DNA from: Chlamydiia bacterium
Lineage (GTDB): Bacteria; Chlamydiota; Chlamydiia; Chlamydiales; SM23-39
DNA: 14,630 nt
Reading direction: 5' to 3'
NCBI GenBank assembly: GCA_016194825.1
Contig: JACQAR010000053.1
Span: 1 to 14,630 of the forward strand
The notes below the pieces were generated by a model. It ran no database searches. It was not told the origin of the DNA and was given only the letters and a program-made list of their open reading frames with translations. Positions 1-6,378 of the stretch are shown piece by piece; within the stretch, counting starts at the first letter, position 1, and each line of letters begins with the position of its first letter. The position numbers and the translations under genes are program-made.

Positions 1-569
1 AGATCGAGGTGGCATCGGCCCGAGAAAATCCGCGCGTGCTCAATGGACAAATCTGGATCTATGCGGGCTTAGCACCGGGGCTTTTGCAGTGGGTCTCTCT
101 GGCCATCCAACAAAAAGTCCCCTTGGTAGTGGGAACCACAGGATTGGCTGAGAGTGAGTATGCTTCTTTGCAAAAGACGAGTCGCGAAATTCCCCTCTTT
201 TATAGTCCTAATTTTAGCTTAGGCATCGCCCTGTTGAAAAAACTGGCGGTCGATGTCGCTCAAAAATTCCATCCCCATGCTCAGGTGGATCTCATTGAGA
301 CGCACCATGCAGGGAAAAGAGATGCGCCCAGTGGCACTGCTCTCTGGATTGCGAAATCGATGGAGCCGAGGAATTGCCAGATCCACTCTCTGAGAGTGGG
401 TAATGTGGTGGGAGAACATGCTCTGACTTTCAATACTTCTGCTGAAAGGATCTGTCTGTCTCATGTCGCTCATGACCTATCGGCTTTTGGCCGAGGAGCA
501 CTCACAGCAGCTCTTTTTCTCTTGCAGCAACCTACGGGGTTTTATACCATGGAGGATCTGGTAAAATAG
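1..569 (+). CDS. dapB: 4-hydroxy-tetrahydrodipicolinate reductase (DapB), C-terminal part, cut by window edge
   Basis: DapB reduces 4-hydroxy-tetrahydrodipicolinate with NAD(P)H in the cytosolic lysine/diaminopimelate pathway, which feeds peptidoglycan. The frame is open to the left edge (codons in phase from base 3), so the GTG at 9 is internal and the nucleotide-binding N-terminus lies outside. Visible family marks are VVGTTG (about 128-148), the active-site block ETHHAGKRDAPSGTA (297-341), whose two histidines, lysine and SGT are the catalytic and substrate-binding positions in the E. coli enzyme, and the C-terminal FGRGAL...GFYTMEDLV ending. The stretch after SGTA is shorter than in E. 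coli, so the protein seems compact. The TAG stop is two bases before the kdsA start, so the two genes are probably co-transcribed and translationally coupled. Identification is firm. The missing N-terminus cannot be judged. Confidence 0.93.
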   Translation, partial: IEVASARENPRVLNGQIWIYAGLAPGLLQWVSLAIQQKVPLVVGTTGLAESEYASLQKTSREIPLFYSPNFSLGIALLKKLAVDVAQKFHPHAQVDLIETHHAGKRDAPSGTALWIAKSMEPRNCQIHSLRVGNVVGEHALTFNTSAERICLSHVAHDLSAFGRGALTAALFLLQQPTGFYTMEDLVK

Positions 570-571
570 CG

Positions 572-1402
572 ATGCATACGATCCATGTAAAGCAGCTTTA
601 CATTGGGCCAGGCCAACCCCTCGCCCTCATTTGCGGCCCTTGTGTCATTGAGAGTGAAGCGCACACTCTGTTTTGTGCAGAAGAGCTCCAAAAGATCATG
701 AGCCGCTTCCCCTTTTCTTTCATCTTTAAGGCCTCTTATGACAAAGCGAACCGCTCTTCCCATGCTTCTTTCCGAGGGCCTGGGATGGAAAAGGGGCTGA
801 GGATTTTGGAGAGGGTGCAAAAAGAGTTGGGGCTGCCCGTTGTCACCGATGTGCATACGCCAGAAGAGGCGACCGTTGTAGGCGCAGTGTGCGACATGAT
901 CCAAATTCCTGCTTTTCTGTGCCGCCAGACCGATCTTCTGTATGCTGCTGCCAAAACGCCGGCTGCTGTGAATGTGAAAAAAGGGCAATTTTTGGCCCCG
1001 TGGGACATGAAAAATGTCGTCGATAAATTACTTGATGCAGGGAAACAGGATATTTTGCTCACAGAGCGGGGCGCTTGCTTTGGATATAACAATTTAGTGA
1101 GCGATCCGCGATCGATCCGCATTTTGCAGTCTCTGGGTTTTCCTGCCTGTTTTGATGCGACGCATTCGGCGCAGTTGCCAGGAGGGCTTGGCTCGCAATC
1201 GGGAGGACAAAGGGAATTCATTCCGACGCTGGCCAAAGCGGCAATTGCTGCGGGCTGCAATGCGCTTTACATGGAAGCGCACCCAGATCCCGCTTCGGCC
1301 AAAAGCGATGCGGCTACGGTGATGCCTTTTGGGGTCTTACCTGCTTTATTGGATCAAATCCAAAAGATTTACGAAATATGCACCTATCCCGATATTCATT
1401 AA
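572..1402 (+). CDS. kdsA: 3-deoxy-8-phosphooctulonate (KDO-8-P) synthase, metal-dependent type
   Basis: KdsA condenses phosphoenolpyruvate with arabinose-5-phosphate to KDO-8-phosphate, the precursor of the KDO in LPS inner core; it is cytosolic. The 276-residue length is normal. Family blocks are ICGPCVIESE (20-29), FKASYDKANRSS (52-63), FRGPGMEKGL (67-76), VTDVHTPEEA (91-100), VNVKKGQFLAPWDM (133-146), FDATHS (194-199) and the PGG...SGGQREF segment. Cys24, His198, Glu235 and Asp246 have the same spacing (174, 37, 11) as the metal ligands C11, H185, E222, D233 of the Aquifex enzyme. E. coli has Asn in place of that Cys, so this should be the metal-dependent class. The ATG at 572 follows dapB by two bases; the nearest Shine-Dalgarno-like GGAGG (551-555) is too far for a usual spacing, which favours coupling to dapB. 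Its last codons form one arm of the inverted repeat running to lptC. Confidence 0.97.
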   Translation: MHTIHVKQLYIGPGQPLALICGPCVIESEAHTLFCAEELQKIMSRFPFSFIFKASYDKANRSSHASFRGPGMEKGLRILERVQKELGLPVVTDVHTPEEATVVGAVCDMIQIPAFLCRQTDLLYAAAKTPAAVNVKKGQFLAPWDMKNVVDKLLDAGKQDILLTERGACFGYNNLVSDPRSIRILQSLGFPACFDATHSAQLPGGLGSQSGGQREFIPTLAKAAIAAGCNALYMEAHPDPASAKSDAATVMPFGVLPALLDQIQKIYEICTYPDIH

Positions 1403-1592
1403 GTTTGCTTTTTGCGCCTTTTTTGCCATCTTTTGAGATAGCTTCTTGGCCTACATTTCAGGTATGTCCTGCGAAGCCATCTCAAAATCTGACAAAAAAA
1501 TGCATCAAAAATCAAAAATTGCGAAGCCATCTCAAAATCTGACAAAAAAATGCATCAAAAATCAAAAATTAAGAATATCGGGATAGGTGCAT
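1378..1592. repeat. Long quasi-palindrome between kdsA and lptC
   Basis: Bases 1378-1397, the last codons of kdsA, are the perfect reverse complement of 1573-1592, which runs into the lptC ATG. The match continues imperfectly inward: 1398-1445 pairs with about 1523-1572, and 1431-1445 pairs 14 of 15 with 1473-1487 in the alternative register. Together this is about 70 bases per arm. The sequence shows an inverted copy of the end of kdsA plus its 3' flank placed upstream of lptC. In RNA it could form a long hairpin burying the lptC start, or act as a partial terminator; both roles are inference. Confidence 0.85.
1471..1570. repeat. Perfect 50-bp tandem duplication
   Basis: Bases 1471-1520 are repeated without a mismatch at 1521-1570. 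Each copy starts GCGAAGCCATCTC and ends CAAAAATCAAAAATT. Both copies are versions of the right arm of the surrounding quasi-palindrome, so the left arm near 1398-1445 can pair with either one, giving two alternative hairpins. No open reading frame with gene-like properties uses this stretch. The identity of the copies suggests a recent duplication. Confidence 0.97.
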
Positions 1593-2295
1593 GTTCCGAA
1601 GAACCTTCTTCTTTAGCTGTGCGATAATTGGGGTTGCGATGGCCGCAGCCTATTTCTATCTGGTCCCCATCCGTCCTCAAGATCTCATGAGCTACCAGCG
1701 GCTGCAAGAAGAGAGCGATGCCATCCGATCTCCGACGACAGCTCCGATAGAACAGAGGCGAGGAAAGGTCCAAAAAGAGATCTGGGGAGAATCCCACTTC
1801 ACTTTGCAAGCCGAACGCTCCGAACTCCAGATCGATCAAGGGGAGATGCAGGAGAGGTTGCACTGGGTCCAAGCCGATTTGCAGGAATATCACGTATCGG
1901 CATCAGAGGGGTATTTGAACAAAGAGCGGCTGGTATTAGAGGGGAATGTCGAGATTGATCATCCCACAGGCAAGCTCTTTGCAGATCGGGCAATCTGTAC
2001 TCTGCAGCGGCACCGTCCGCAGCGCTATCAGTTCCTCGGCAATGTGCGGCTTTTCTCTAAAGATCGTTTTGCTCTGGCCGATGAGCTCATCTATGAAACG
2101 GAAGAAGAGATGTTCACTTTGCAGTCTGAGATCCCCAATCGGGTGTTATATTGCCAAGAGGGGCTCGATCTCAGTGCACCTTTGGTGAAGATCGATCGGA
2201 AGGAGGGAACAGTGCGAGGCTTAGGAGATGTCCATTTTTCCTTCAGTCTGGAAGAAAAAAACAGACTTGACGAGGTTTTTAAAAAATATCTATGA
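1591..2295 (+). CDS. lptC: LptC/OstA-like LPS export protein, membrane-anchored
   Basis: LptC is the inner-membrane-anchored periplasmic part of the LPS transport bridge, passing LPS from the LptB2FG transporter to LptA. The 234-residue product has a short basic start (MFRR), one hydrophobic segment at about 5-24 as signal anchor, a polar linker, and then from about residue 65 the strand-rich pattern typical of the LptA/LptC/OstA beta-jellyroll: LVLEGNVEIDHPTGKLFADRA, YQFLGNVRLFSKDRFALADELIYET, then VRGLGDVHFSF. Its place behind kdsA is where Chlamydia carries CT654, a protein of this type. The ATG at 1591 lies at the edge of the inverted repeat, with only a weak GGGATAGG-like ribosome site that belongs to the repeat. 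The TGA stop overlaps the next ATG (ATGA, 2292-2295), so translation of the two is coupled. The fold assignment is by pattern; a plain OstA-domain protein is the alternative. Confidence 0.72.
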   Translation: MFRRTFFFSCAIIGVAMAAAYFYLVPIRPQDLMSYQRLQEESDAIRSPTTAPIEQRRGKVQKEIWGESHFTLQAERSELQIDQGEMQERLHWVQADLQEYHVSASEGYLNKERLVLEGNVEIDHPTGKLFADRAICTLQRHRPQRYQFLGNVRLFSKDRFALADELIYETEEEMFTLQSEIPNRVLYCQEGLDLSAPLVKIDRKEGTVRGLGDVHFSFSLEEKNRLDEVFKKYL

Positions 2296-3383
2296 ATCTA
2301 CTTTTCTCTCTTGCTCTTTTAGGCGCCACGGTAGAACTCTATGAGGACTGGTATGCCGATCACGTGGGAGAAGCATCGTTTGCAAAGCCAGCAACGGGCA
2401 GCACTCTATACTATGATCTGAAATGCGAATTGGCCGAGAGGGATCTCTCTGTACGCAACTGGGATCGCAAAGCGCATGAACCACATCTTTTAACTTGGAA
2501 AAAGGTGGATGGATTAAAAGCGTTTTGGAACTGGCTGGGGTTTTCCCTGCCTACAGCCTCGGCTTTTGATCCTGAGACGTCGTGCATTGTGTTTACCAAT
2601 CTGGGTGTCCACCTCCGAGATCTCAATTTGGGGAAACTGCCGAAAGAAAAGCTCGTGCTCATCATGCTGGAATCGCCAGCGGTGCAACCGGAGCTCTACG
2701 ATCCTGAGGTGCACAACTGGTTCGATCGGATTTACACCTGGGATGATGATCTGGTGGATAATATCCGTTATTTTAAATGCTATCCTTTCTACAAGCACGA
2801 TCCTCTCCCCTCTTTTGTCCCTTACAAAGAGCGGAAATTTTTGACGTTCATTGTGGGGCGCTTGAGCAGCCACCATCCGAAAGAGCTCTATTCAGAGCGG
2901 GAGCGGCTGATCCGCTTTTTCGAAGCGAGGCCCGAGATCGAATTCGATCTCTACGGCCGCTATTGGGAAAAGAGGCGGTTTCGCTGCTGGAAAGGGGCGA
3001 TCAGCGGTCCCCAGGGAGACATGGAGGAAAAGCTGCATGTCTTGAAGCAATACAAGTTTGCCTTTGCGTATGAAAATACGCGCGATACCAAGGGATACAT
3101 CACTGAAAAGCTGTTTGATTGTTTCGCCACGGGAGTGGTTCCCATTTACTGGGGAGCGAGCAACATCACCGACTATGTGCCTGCCGATTGTTTCATCGAT
3201 CGCAGGCATTTTAAAGACAATGAGGAGCTGCTGGCATTTCTCCAAGCAATGCCTCAGGAAACATGGGAGGGGTATGTAGCGCGCGGCCAGGCCTATTTAA
3301 AGACAGAAATGGCCAATCGCTTCACCGTGCAAAACTATCTGCGCTGCATCGTCGAAGCGGCAACTGCAACAACTCTTCGCTAA
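2292..3383 (+). CDS. GT10-family glycosyltransferase (alpha-fucosyltransferase-like)
   Basis: Family GT10 enzymes transfer fucose from GDP-fucose, usually in alpha-1,3/1,4 linkage, to glycans such as bacterial O-antigen. The 363-residue product carries the family's C-terminal donor-binding block at about 254-302: YKFAFAYEN, then GYITEKLFDC, then GVVPIYWGA and NITDYVPADCFID. Glu261 and Lys273 sit at the conserved donor-site positions. The YPFYKHDP segment (164-171) and the YGRYW segment (221-225) also fit the family. A short hydrophobic start (MNLLFSLALLGA) is present, but it is too weak to call a signal peptide, and bacterial members work on the cytosolic side. The gene starts inside the stop of lptC with a four-base overlap, tying it to envelope glycan or LPS assembly. 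The sugar and acceptor cannot be read from sequence. It appears to be the last gene of the dapB-kdsA-lptC group, since the following gene has its own strong ribosome site and different base composition. Confidence 0.87.
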   Translation: MNLLFSLALLGATVELYEDWYADHVGEASFAKPATGSTLYYDLKCELAERDLSVRNWDRKAHEPHLLTWKKVDGLKAFWNWLGFSLPTASAFDPETSCIVFTNLGVHLRDLNLGKLPKEKLVLIMLESPAVQPELYDPEVHNWFDRIYTWDDDLVDNIRYFKCYPFYKHDPLPSFVPYKERKFLTFIVGRLSSHHPKELYSERERLIRFFEARPEIEFDLYGRYWEKRRFRCWKGAISGPQGDMEEKLHVLKQYKFAFAYENTRDTKGYITEKLFDCFATGVVPIYWGASNITDYVPADCFIDRRHFKDNEELLAFLQAMPQETWEGYVARGQAYLKTEMANRFTVQNYLRCIVEAATATTLR

Positions 3384-3421
3384 AAAATAGATAGTCTTGT
3401 AAACTGTTCTTTCATTTTTTT

Positions 3422-3427
3422 GGAGGA
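3422..3427 (+). promoter_or_regulatory. Ribosome binding site fixing the start of the 3432 gene
   Basis: GGAGGA lies four bases upstream of ATG 3432. A longer frame beginning with TTG at 3420 would start before this site and encode it as Glu-Glu, so the ATG at 3432 is preferred. Confidence 0.8.
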
Positions 3428-3431
3428 GCCC

Positions 3432-4256
3432 ATGTTTACTATTGTCTCTATTACTAGAAGGTGTGATGGAATTCGTATTGGCATACCTCAGCCGAGAACG
3501 TTCTGTTCCTTTCAGCCAATGAAGAGAATGCTGTGTTTATCCGGCTTACATGGTGCGGGCTTGGATCAACAGAGAACATTCTTGCCAAGAAGCGTACAAC
3601 GCATTGCTCCTCATTCTATGCTTAATGACCGTATAGGCAAATACAGCCCTTATCGGAATTTTGCCTCGGTTGCGGATATTTCAGTACATTCTTTCAGCAC
3701 AGAAGCATTCACGGAAAAACACAGAGAACTGATTTGCATAAGAATAGCAGACCGGATTTGCAGTCGTTTAGGGCCTCTCGGAAAGGCGCAAATAGCTACC
3801 ATCATAGCTGCAAAAAAAGGCATACAAAACCAGTTGGCATTCTACCATGATTTGATTTTACTGTTTGGAGAACGTGCGCAAGATGCAGAGGAGCCCTATA
3901 TTGCAAATAGATTGGCATTTGTATTCACAATTTTGTGGCCCATTAAAGAACAGCTGCAAAAGGACTTCTCATCTCCTGCATCATTTAAAGACCGAGGAAG
4001 TTATTTTTTGCTTTCTGACTATCAACCGATTGGGATACTGGCTGAGACTGCAAAGCAACTGAAGATAAAAATGGATTTAACTGATGTGCCAACAAAGTAC
4101 TCTATTCATTTAAAACTAGTGGATCCAAACCAGCCTCATTATGGTTTTTCCCTGCTTGAAGCAAGCGAAGGTGTGATTATTTCAGAAGAACGATTCACTG
4201 TTGCAGATTTAGAAAAACAATTTAGCAAAGATGATAGCCCTAAAACAGAGGGTTAA
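3432..4256 (+). CDS. Hypothetical protein, 274 residues, no family recognised
   Basis: No family or function is recognised. The product is soluble in appearance: no signal peptide and no clear membrane span, although VFTILWPI near residue 163 is hydrophobic. The front third ([23 protein letters not shown]...) is rich in Arg, Pro and Ser and looks loosely structured. The middle (about 95-175) reads as amphipathic helices, and the end is acidic and lysine-rich ([11 protein letters not shown]). Base composition is more AT-rich than in the envelope genes before it, in line with the TA-like operon that follows on the other strand, suggesting an acquired segment. It stands alone: 48 bases separate it from the GT10 gene, and 34 bases separate its TAA from the end of the converging operon. 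A lineage-specific protein, possibly a host-interaction factor, is conceivable, but nothing in the sequence shows it. Confidence 0.75.
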
Positions 4257-4290
4257 GCAGTTTAATTTTTCAAATACTTGCTACAATCTG

Positions 4291-4671
4291 CTACTCTCTT
4301 TCCTCTGCCATGAGATGTCGGATGGAGGAAATTGCTTCAGAGGGATGCCGATTGACCCAGGCGGTAATGTCTTTGGGAAGATAGATTCTTTCTTTCGGCT
4401 CTTTTTTGGTTCCTTTCGGCCTTCCTGCACCTTTTCGTTTGCCACCATGCCCTTTTGTCACTTTCTCAATGTGAGGAGCCAAATTATTTTTGAGCCGCTC
4501 TTCAATAAAATCTCGCAAATAGAGTGGATAGTTCTGAATGACTTCTTTAGGAGAATCACCAGCGTATTCCACATCAGGGTACGCCTGATGCGAAAACACC
4601 CAACTCTTGAATTTCTTATCATACCAAGGCTTGATAGGGCCTATTTCCTTAAGAGCAATAGCTAGATGCAA
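4291..4671 (-). CDS. HicB-like/basic DNA-binding-type protein, third gene of TA-like operon
   Basis: This 126-residue product has two parts. Residues about 20-65 (KSWVFSHQAYPDVEYAGDSPKEVIQNYPLYLRDFI) follow the pattern of HicB antitoxins: a strand, a Pro-containing turn, AGDS/TPEE-like helix start, then a helix. Residues 76-88 (GGKRKGAGRPKGT) are a basic Gly/Arg/Pro hook-like segment, followed by KERIYLPKDITAWV...AISSIRHLM, a strand-helix-helix stretch that could be a small DNA-binding domain. No HicA toxin is nearby. The only start ahead of the domain is TTG at 4671, which overlaps the antitoxin stop by ten bases; there is no clear ribosome site, so it should depend on translation of the antitoxin. 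It may be an extra repressor or co-antitoxin of the toxin two genes upstream. The reading frame is convincing, the function is inferred. Confidence 0.68.
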   Translation of the reverse strand: MHLAIALKEIGPIKPWYDKKFKSWVFSHQAYPDVEYAGDSPKEVIQNYPLYLRDFIEERLKNNLAPHIEKVTKGHGGKRKGAGRPKGTKKEPKERIYLPKDITAWVNRHPSEAISSIRHLMAEERE

Positions 4672-4931
4672 GCGTGAACCAATTTGGCGAGAGTTTTTAC
4701 AGTCGGATTTTTGCTCTTCAAGGTGTGATACATCGTTGATCTCGCCATTTCATTTTCTTTAGCAATTTGCGTCTTATTTACAGCTTCCAAATAGATGCGA
4801 ATGACTTCTATCACACCTTCGGAATCACCGTTCTTGAGGCATTCCCAAATAGCTCGTCCGATCAACTCTTCGTTCAACAACTCTTCTCTTGGATTGCTTT
4901 GTCGAAGCCCAGTCCCCTTTTTTAGTTTCAT
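4662..4931 (-). CDS. HTH antitoxin of the HI1420/HigA-like addiction-module family
   Basis: This 89-residue protein matches the pattern of antidotes encoded downstream of HI1419-type toxins: LNEELIGRAIWECLKNGDSEGVIEVIRIYL, then the helix-turn-helix NKTQIAKENEMARSTMYHTL (about 52-71), then the family ending (K/G)NPTVKTLAKLVHA. Such proteins bind and neutralise the toxin and repress their own promoter. The frame is open further upstream, but those codons overlap the toxin in another frame; the ATG at 4931 lies one base after the toxin TAA and has a good GAGGAG ribosome site seven bases ahead, so it is chosen. The last strand of the family, usually ending in ALGL, is replaced by a short LVHACI end. 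Stop and the next start overlap (4662-4671). Toxin-first gene order is as expected for this family. Confidence 0.86.
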   Translation of the reverse strand: MKLKKGTGLRQSNPREELLNEELIGRAIWECLKNGDSEGVIEVIRIYLEAVNKTQIAKENEMARSTMYHTLKSKNPTVKTLAKLVHACI

Positions 4932-4932
4932 T

Positions 4933-5250
4933 TTAGCTCTCCTCATCTGACGAGACGTGCTTGTTGAAAATTTTCTTCGCCTGGCGAATGTCCTTGTCTT
5001 GACCATTTTTATTCCCTCCCAGCAAAAGTATTATCTGTCTTTCTGGAATCTCGGCATAGTAAACACGCCTACCGTTCTTCCATCTCAACTCACACACTTC
5101 ATCACTCAGTTCCTTATGATCTCCGAAATGCCCCTCATCCTGGATGTTGGCTATTCGAGAACGGATCTGCACTTGACTCTTAGCCGGTTCTTCATTCAGC
5201 CATTCATCGTACTCTGGAGCGTTATAGATGGTGTAGGAGTTTTCTTTCAT
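4933..5250 (-). CDS. RelE/ParE-superfamily toxin of the HI1419 (Gp49-like) type
   Basis: The 105-residue product (from ATG 5250) fits the addiction-module killer family: YTIYNAPEYDEWLNE at the start, RSRIANIQDEGHFGDHKEL (30-48), then ELRWKNGRRVYYAEI (54-68) and LLLGGNKNGQDKDIRQAKKIF (75-95), the last two being the conserved core strands and C-terminal helix. Relatives are RelE-fold ribosome-dependent mRNA interferases or gyrase poisons; which applies is not visible here. An in-frame TTG at 5277 would add nine residues, but these lack family similarity and the space is better used as promoter/operator. Neither start has a clear ribosome site. The basic core (RWKNGRR) is intact and no frameshift is seen, so the toxin looks functional. 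It is directly followed, one base later, by its antitoxin. Confidence 0.86.
   Translation of the reverse strand: MKENSYTIYNAPEYDEWLNEEPAKSQVQIRSRIANIQDEGHFGDHKELSDEVCELRWKNGRRVYYAEIPERQIILLLGGNKNGQDKDIRQAKKIFNKHVSSDEES
4939..4944 (-). promoter_or_regulatory. Ribosome binding site of the antitoxin gene
   Basis: On the minus strand GAGGAG lies inside the last toxin codons, seven bases upstream of ATG 4931. It decides the antitoxin start and is the best Shine-Dalgarno match in the operon; the toxin and third gene lack a comparable site. Confidence 0.8.
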
Positions 5251-5254
5251 TGTA

Positions 5255-5276
5255 TGATATATTGGACGTTCTATCA
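5255..5276 (-). promoter_or_regulatory. Possible operator dyad before the toxin gene
   Basis: TGATA at 5255-5259 and TATCA at 5272-5276 form a five-base dyad with 12 bases between, just upstream of the toxin ATG at 5250. TA antitoxins commonly bind such dyads to repress their own operon. The arms are short and could be chance in this AT-rich stretch. Confidence 0.3.
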
Positions 5277-5340
5277 ATTAAAAAACACAACAAATTAAAT
5301 GCAAAGCAATTACGTCTTATATTTTTTTGAGATTTTTGCA

Positions 5341-5372
5341 GGGAAAAGAAGCCTTTCTTCCGTTACTTTCCC
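5341..5372. other. Hairpin-forming segment upstream of the TA-like operon
   Basis: GGGAAA (5341-5346) and TTTCCC (5367-5372) are perfect complements, and the interior holds a second GAAG/CTTC pair, giving a small two-part hairpin. On the plus strand it is followed by CTTTTTATAATATTTT (after one more C), which resembles a factor-independent terminator reading rightward. On the minus strand it would lie in the leader of the toxin operon if the promoter at 5375-5402 is used. Which role, if any, is real is unclear. The rest of 5278-5412 is AT-rich with no gene. Confidence 0.4.
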
Positions 5373-5374
5373 TT

Positions 5375-5402
5375 TTTATAATATTTTGGGATAAAAAATC
5401 AA
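5375..5402 (-). promoter_or_regulatory. Candidate sigma-70-type promoter for the TA-like operon
   Basis: On the minus strand TTGATT (5402-5397), a 16-base spacer and TATAAA (5380-5375) resemble -35 and -10 boxes. Transcription would start near 5368 and leave a leader of about 118 bases before ATG 5250, including the hairpin at 5341-5372. It begins ten bases after the peptidase stop codon, so read-through from the peptidase gene is an alternative. Box matching in AT-rich DNA is weak evidence. Confidence 0.4.
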
Positions 5403-5412
5403 GAATGAGTTT

Positions 5413-6378
5413 TTATTGTGGTAGAGCAGCAATGACGATCGCCTTGTTGTAGTGTTTGCCCCAAGACTTGAGAAAGTCGGCGAGATCATAGGAGACAAAA
5501 GTCGCTTTGTCCGAAGGAAAGCCTGGATCAATGCACAGCACTTTCTCTTCTTCTGCATCATAGCCAATCACGCAAATGGCGTGCTCCATCCTATAGGAAC
5601 GAAACCCTCCTCGCATCCAGCCAGAAATCGGGACAATGACTGGCAGAGATTGGCGCAAATAGCTATGCAGAGCCGCAAAGTCGGACAAATAGATTAGTCT
5701 GAGCGTCCGCTCAGGAAAATAACTCGACACTTCCGCAATGTTGAAGCTCCAGTTTTCATAAAATCCCGTGTCGTCATCAATCACTTTCGCAGCGATGTCT
5801 AACGGAGAGACATTCACCTCTAAATATCTAGCAGTTAAAGCCATACAAACAGGCAAAGACATGTCAGATGAGCGAGGGTGTCGCAGGGTGATTTGGGATT
5901 GTCGGGGGAAAGAAGTCAGCTGCACGGAGGAGAGCGGTGCTGTGGATTCTGGAGCGACAAGAAGCGGTCGGGAGAGGAGGGCGGCAAAAAGATGTCTGAG
6001 GGTATCCAAACGAGCGCCGCCAGAGGCTTCGATGAGGATGCGAAAGGCGTCGCACGTGCCCTTTTTGACTGTGAGTCTTCCCTCATGAGTGAGGGCGAGC
6101 GATGTTTTGGGGTTGTCGCTGAACATGATCTGGCCGCAGCTTCCCCATTCAGCATAGTAAAGCCAAGGAGACCACTGGTTCGATTGGCGCACACTGATGA
6201 AGAAGGAGTAGCGGCCTGAGGAGGGGCGCTTTCCATTCCACGTGAGGAGAAGCTGATCAAAGGGTTCGCTATCCTGCACTTCCCAGATTTCTTGGAGTCC
6301 TTCGCTGGAAAATGGGTGATGATAGGAGCCAGCAGCCCAAGCGTGGCTGATCCACACAAATAAGAGAAAATAGCGCAT
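5413..6378 (-). CDS. Secreted C39-like cysteine peptidase
   Basis: The 321-residue product begins with a typical signal peptide (MRYFLLFVWISHAWA, cleavage probably near residue 15-16), so it acts outside the cytoplasm. Residues about 30-150 form an extra N-terminal region rich in Trp and strands (QLLLTWNGKRPSSGRYSFFISVR, SPWLYYAEWGSCG) that resembles a carbohydrate- or protein-binding sandwich. The C-terminal half follows the peptidase C39-like pattern: a candidate nucleophile Cys178 in LPVCMALTARYL at the start of a helix, SPLDIAAKVIDDDTGFYENWSFNIAEV, PVIVPISGW, His266 in MEHAICVIGYD and Asp284 in VLCIDPGF. The Cys-His-Asp triad is thus complete, although the usual CGPAS surround is changed. 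It starts six bases after the stop of the giant repeat protein, in the same direction and without a good ribosome site, so the two are almost surely one operon. Processing or anchoring of that protein is an inferred role. Confidence 0.8.
   Translation of the reverse strand: MRYFLLFVWISHAWAAGSYHHPFSSEGLQEIWEVQDSEPFDQLLLTWNGKRPSSGRYSFFISVRQSNQWSPWLYYAEWGSCGQIMFSDNPKTSLALTHEGRLTVKKGTCDAFRILIEASGGARLDTLRHLFAALLSRPLLVAPESTAPLSSVQLTSFPRQSQITLRHPRSSDMSLPVCMALTARYLEVNVSPLDIAAKVIDDDTGFYENWSFNIAEVSSYFPERTLRLIYLSDFAALHSYLRQSLPVIVPISGWMRGGFRSYRMEHAICVIGYDAEEEKVLCIDPGFPSDKATFVSYDLADFLKSWGKHYNKAIVIAALPQ

Noticed and set aside
542..1282. Minus-strand frames opposite kdsA
   Set aside because: KdsA on the plus strand has full family motifs; these are shadows.
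1431..1500. Classical factor-independent terminator for kdsA
   Set aside because: The 1431-1445/1473-1487 stem is strong but is followed by A-rich, not T-rich, sequence on the plus strand, so a normal terminator reading rightward is not shown; kept only as a possible partial attenuator.
4231..4665. Plus-strand frame of 144 codons opposite the HicB-like gene
   Set aside because: Phe/Arg-rich product without pattern; the minus-strand frame overlaps the antitoxin in operon fashion and has a recognisable domain layout.
5400..5425. Terminator of the peptidase gene at its stop codon
   Set aside because: The A-run/T-run with CA/TG pairing gives only a weak, interrupted stem in AT-rich DNA; not enough to call.
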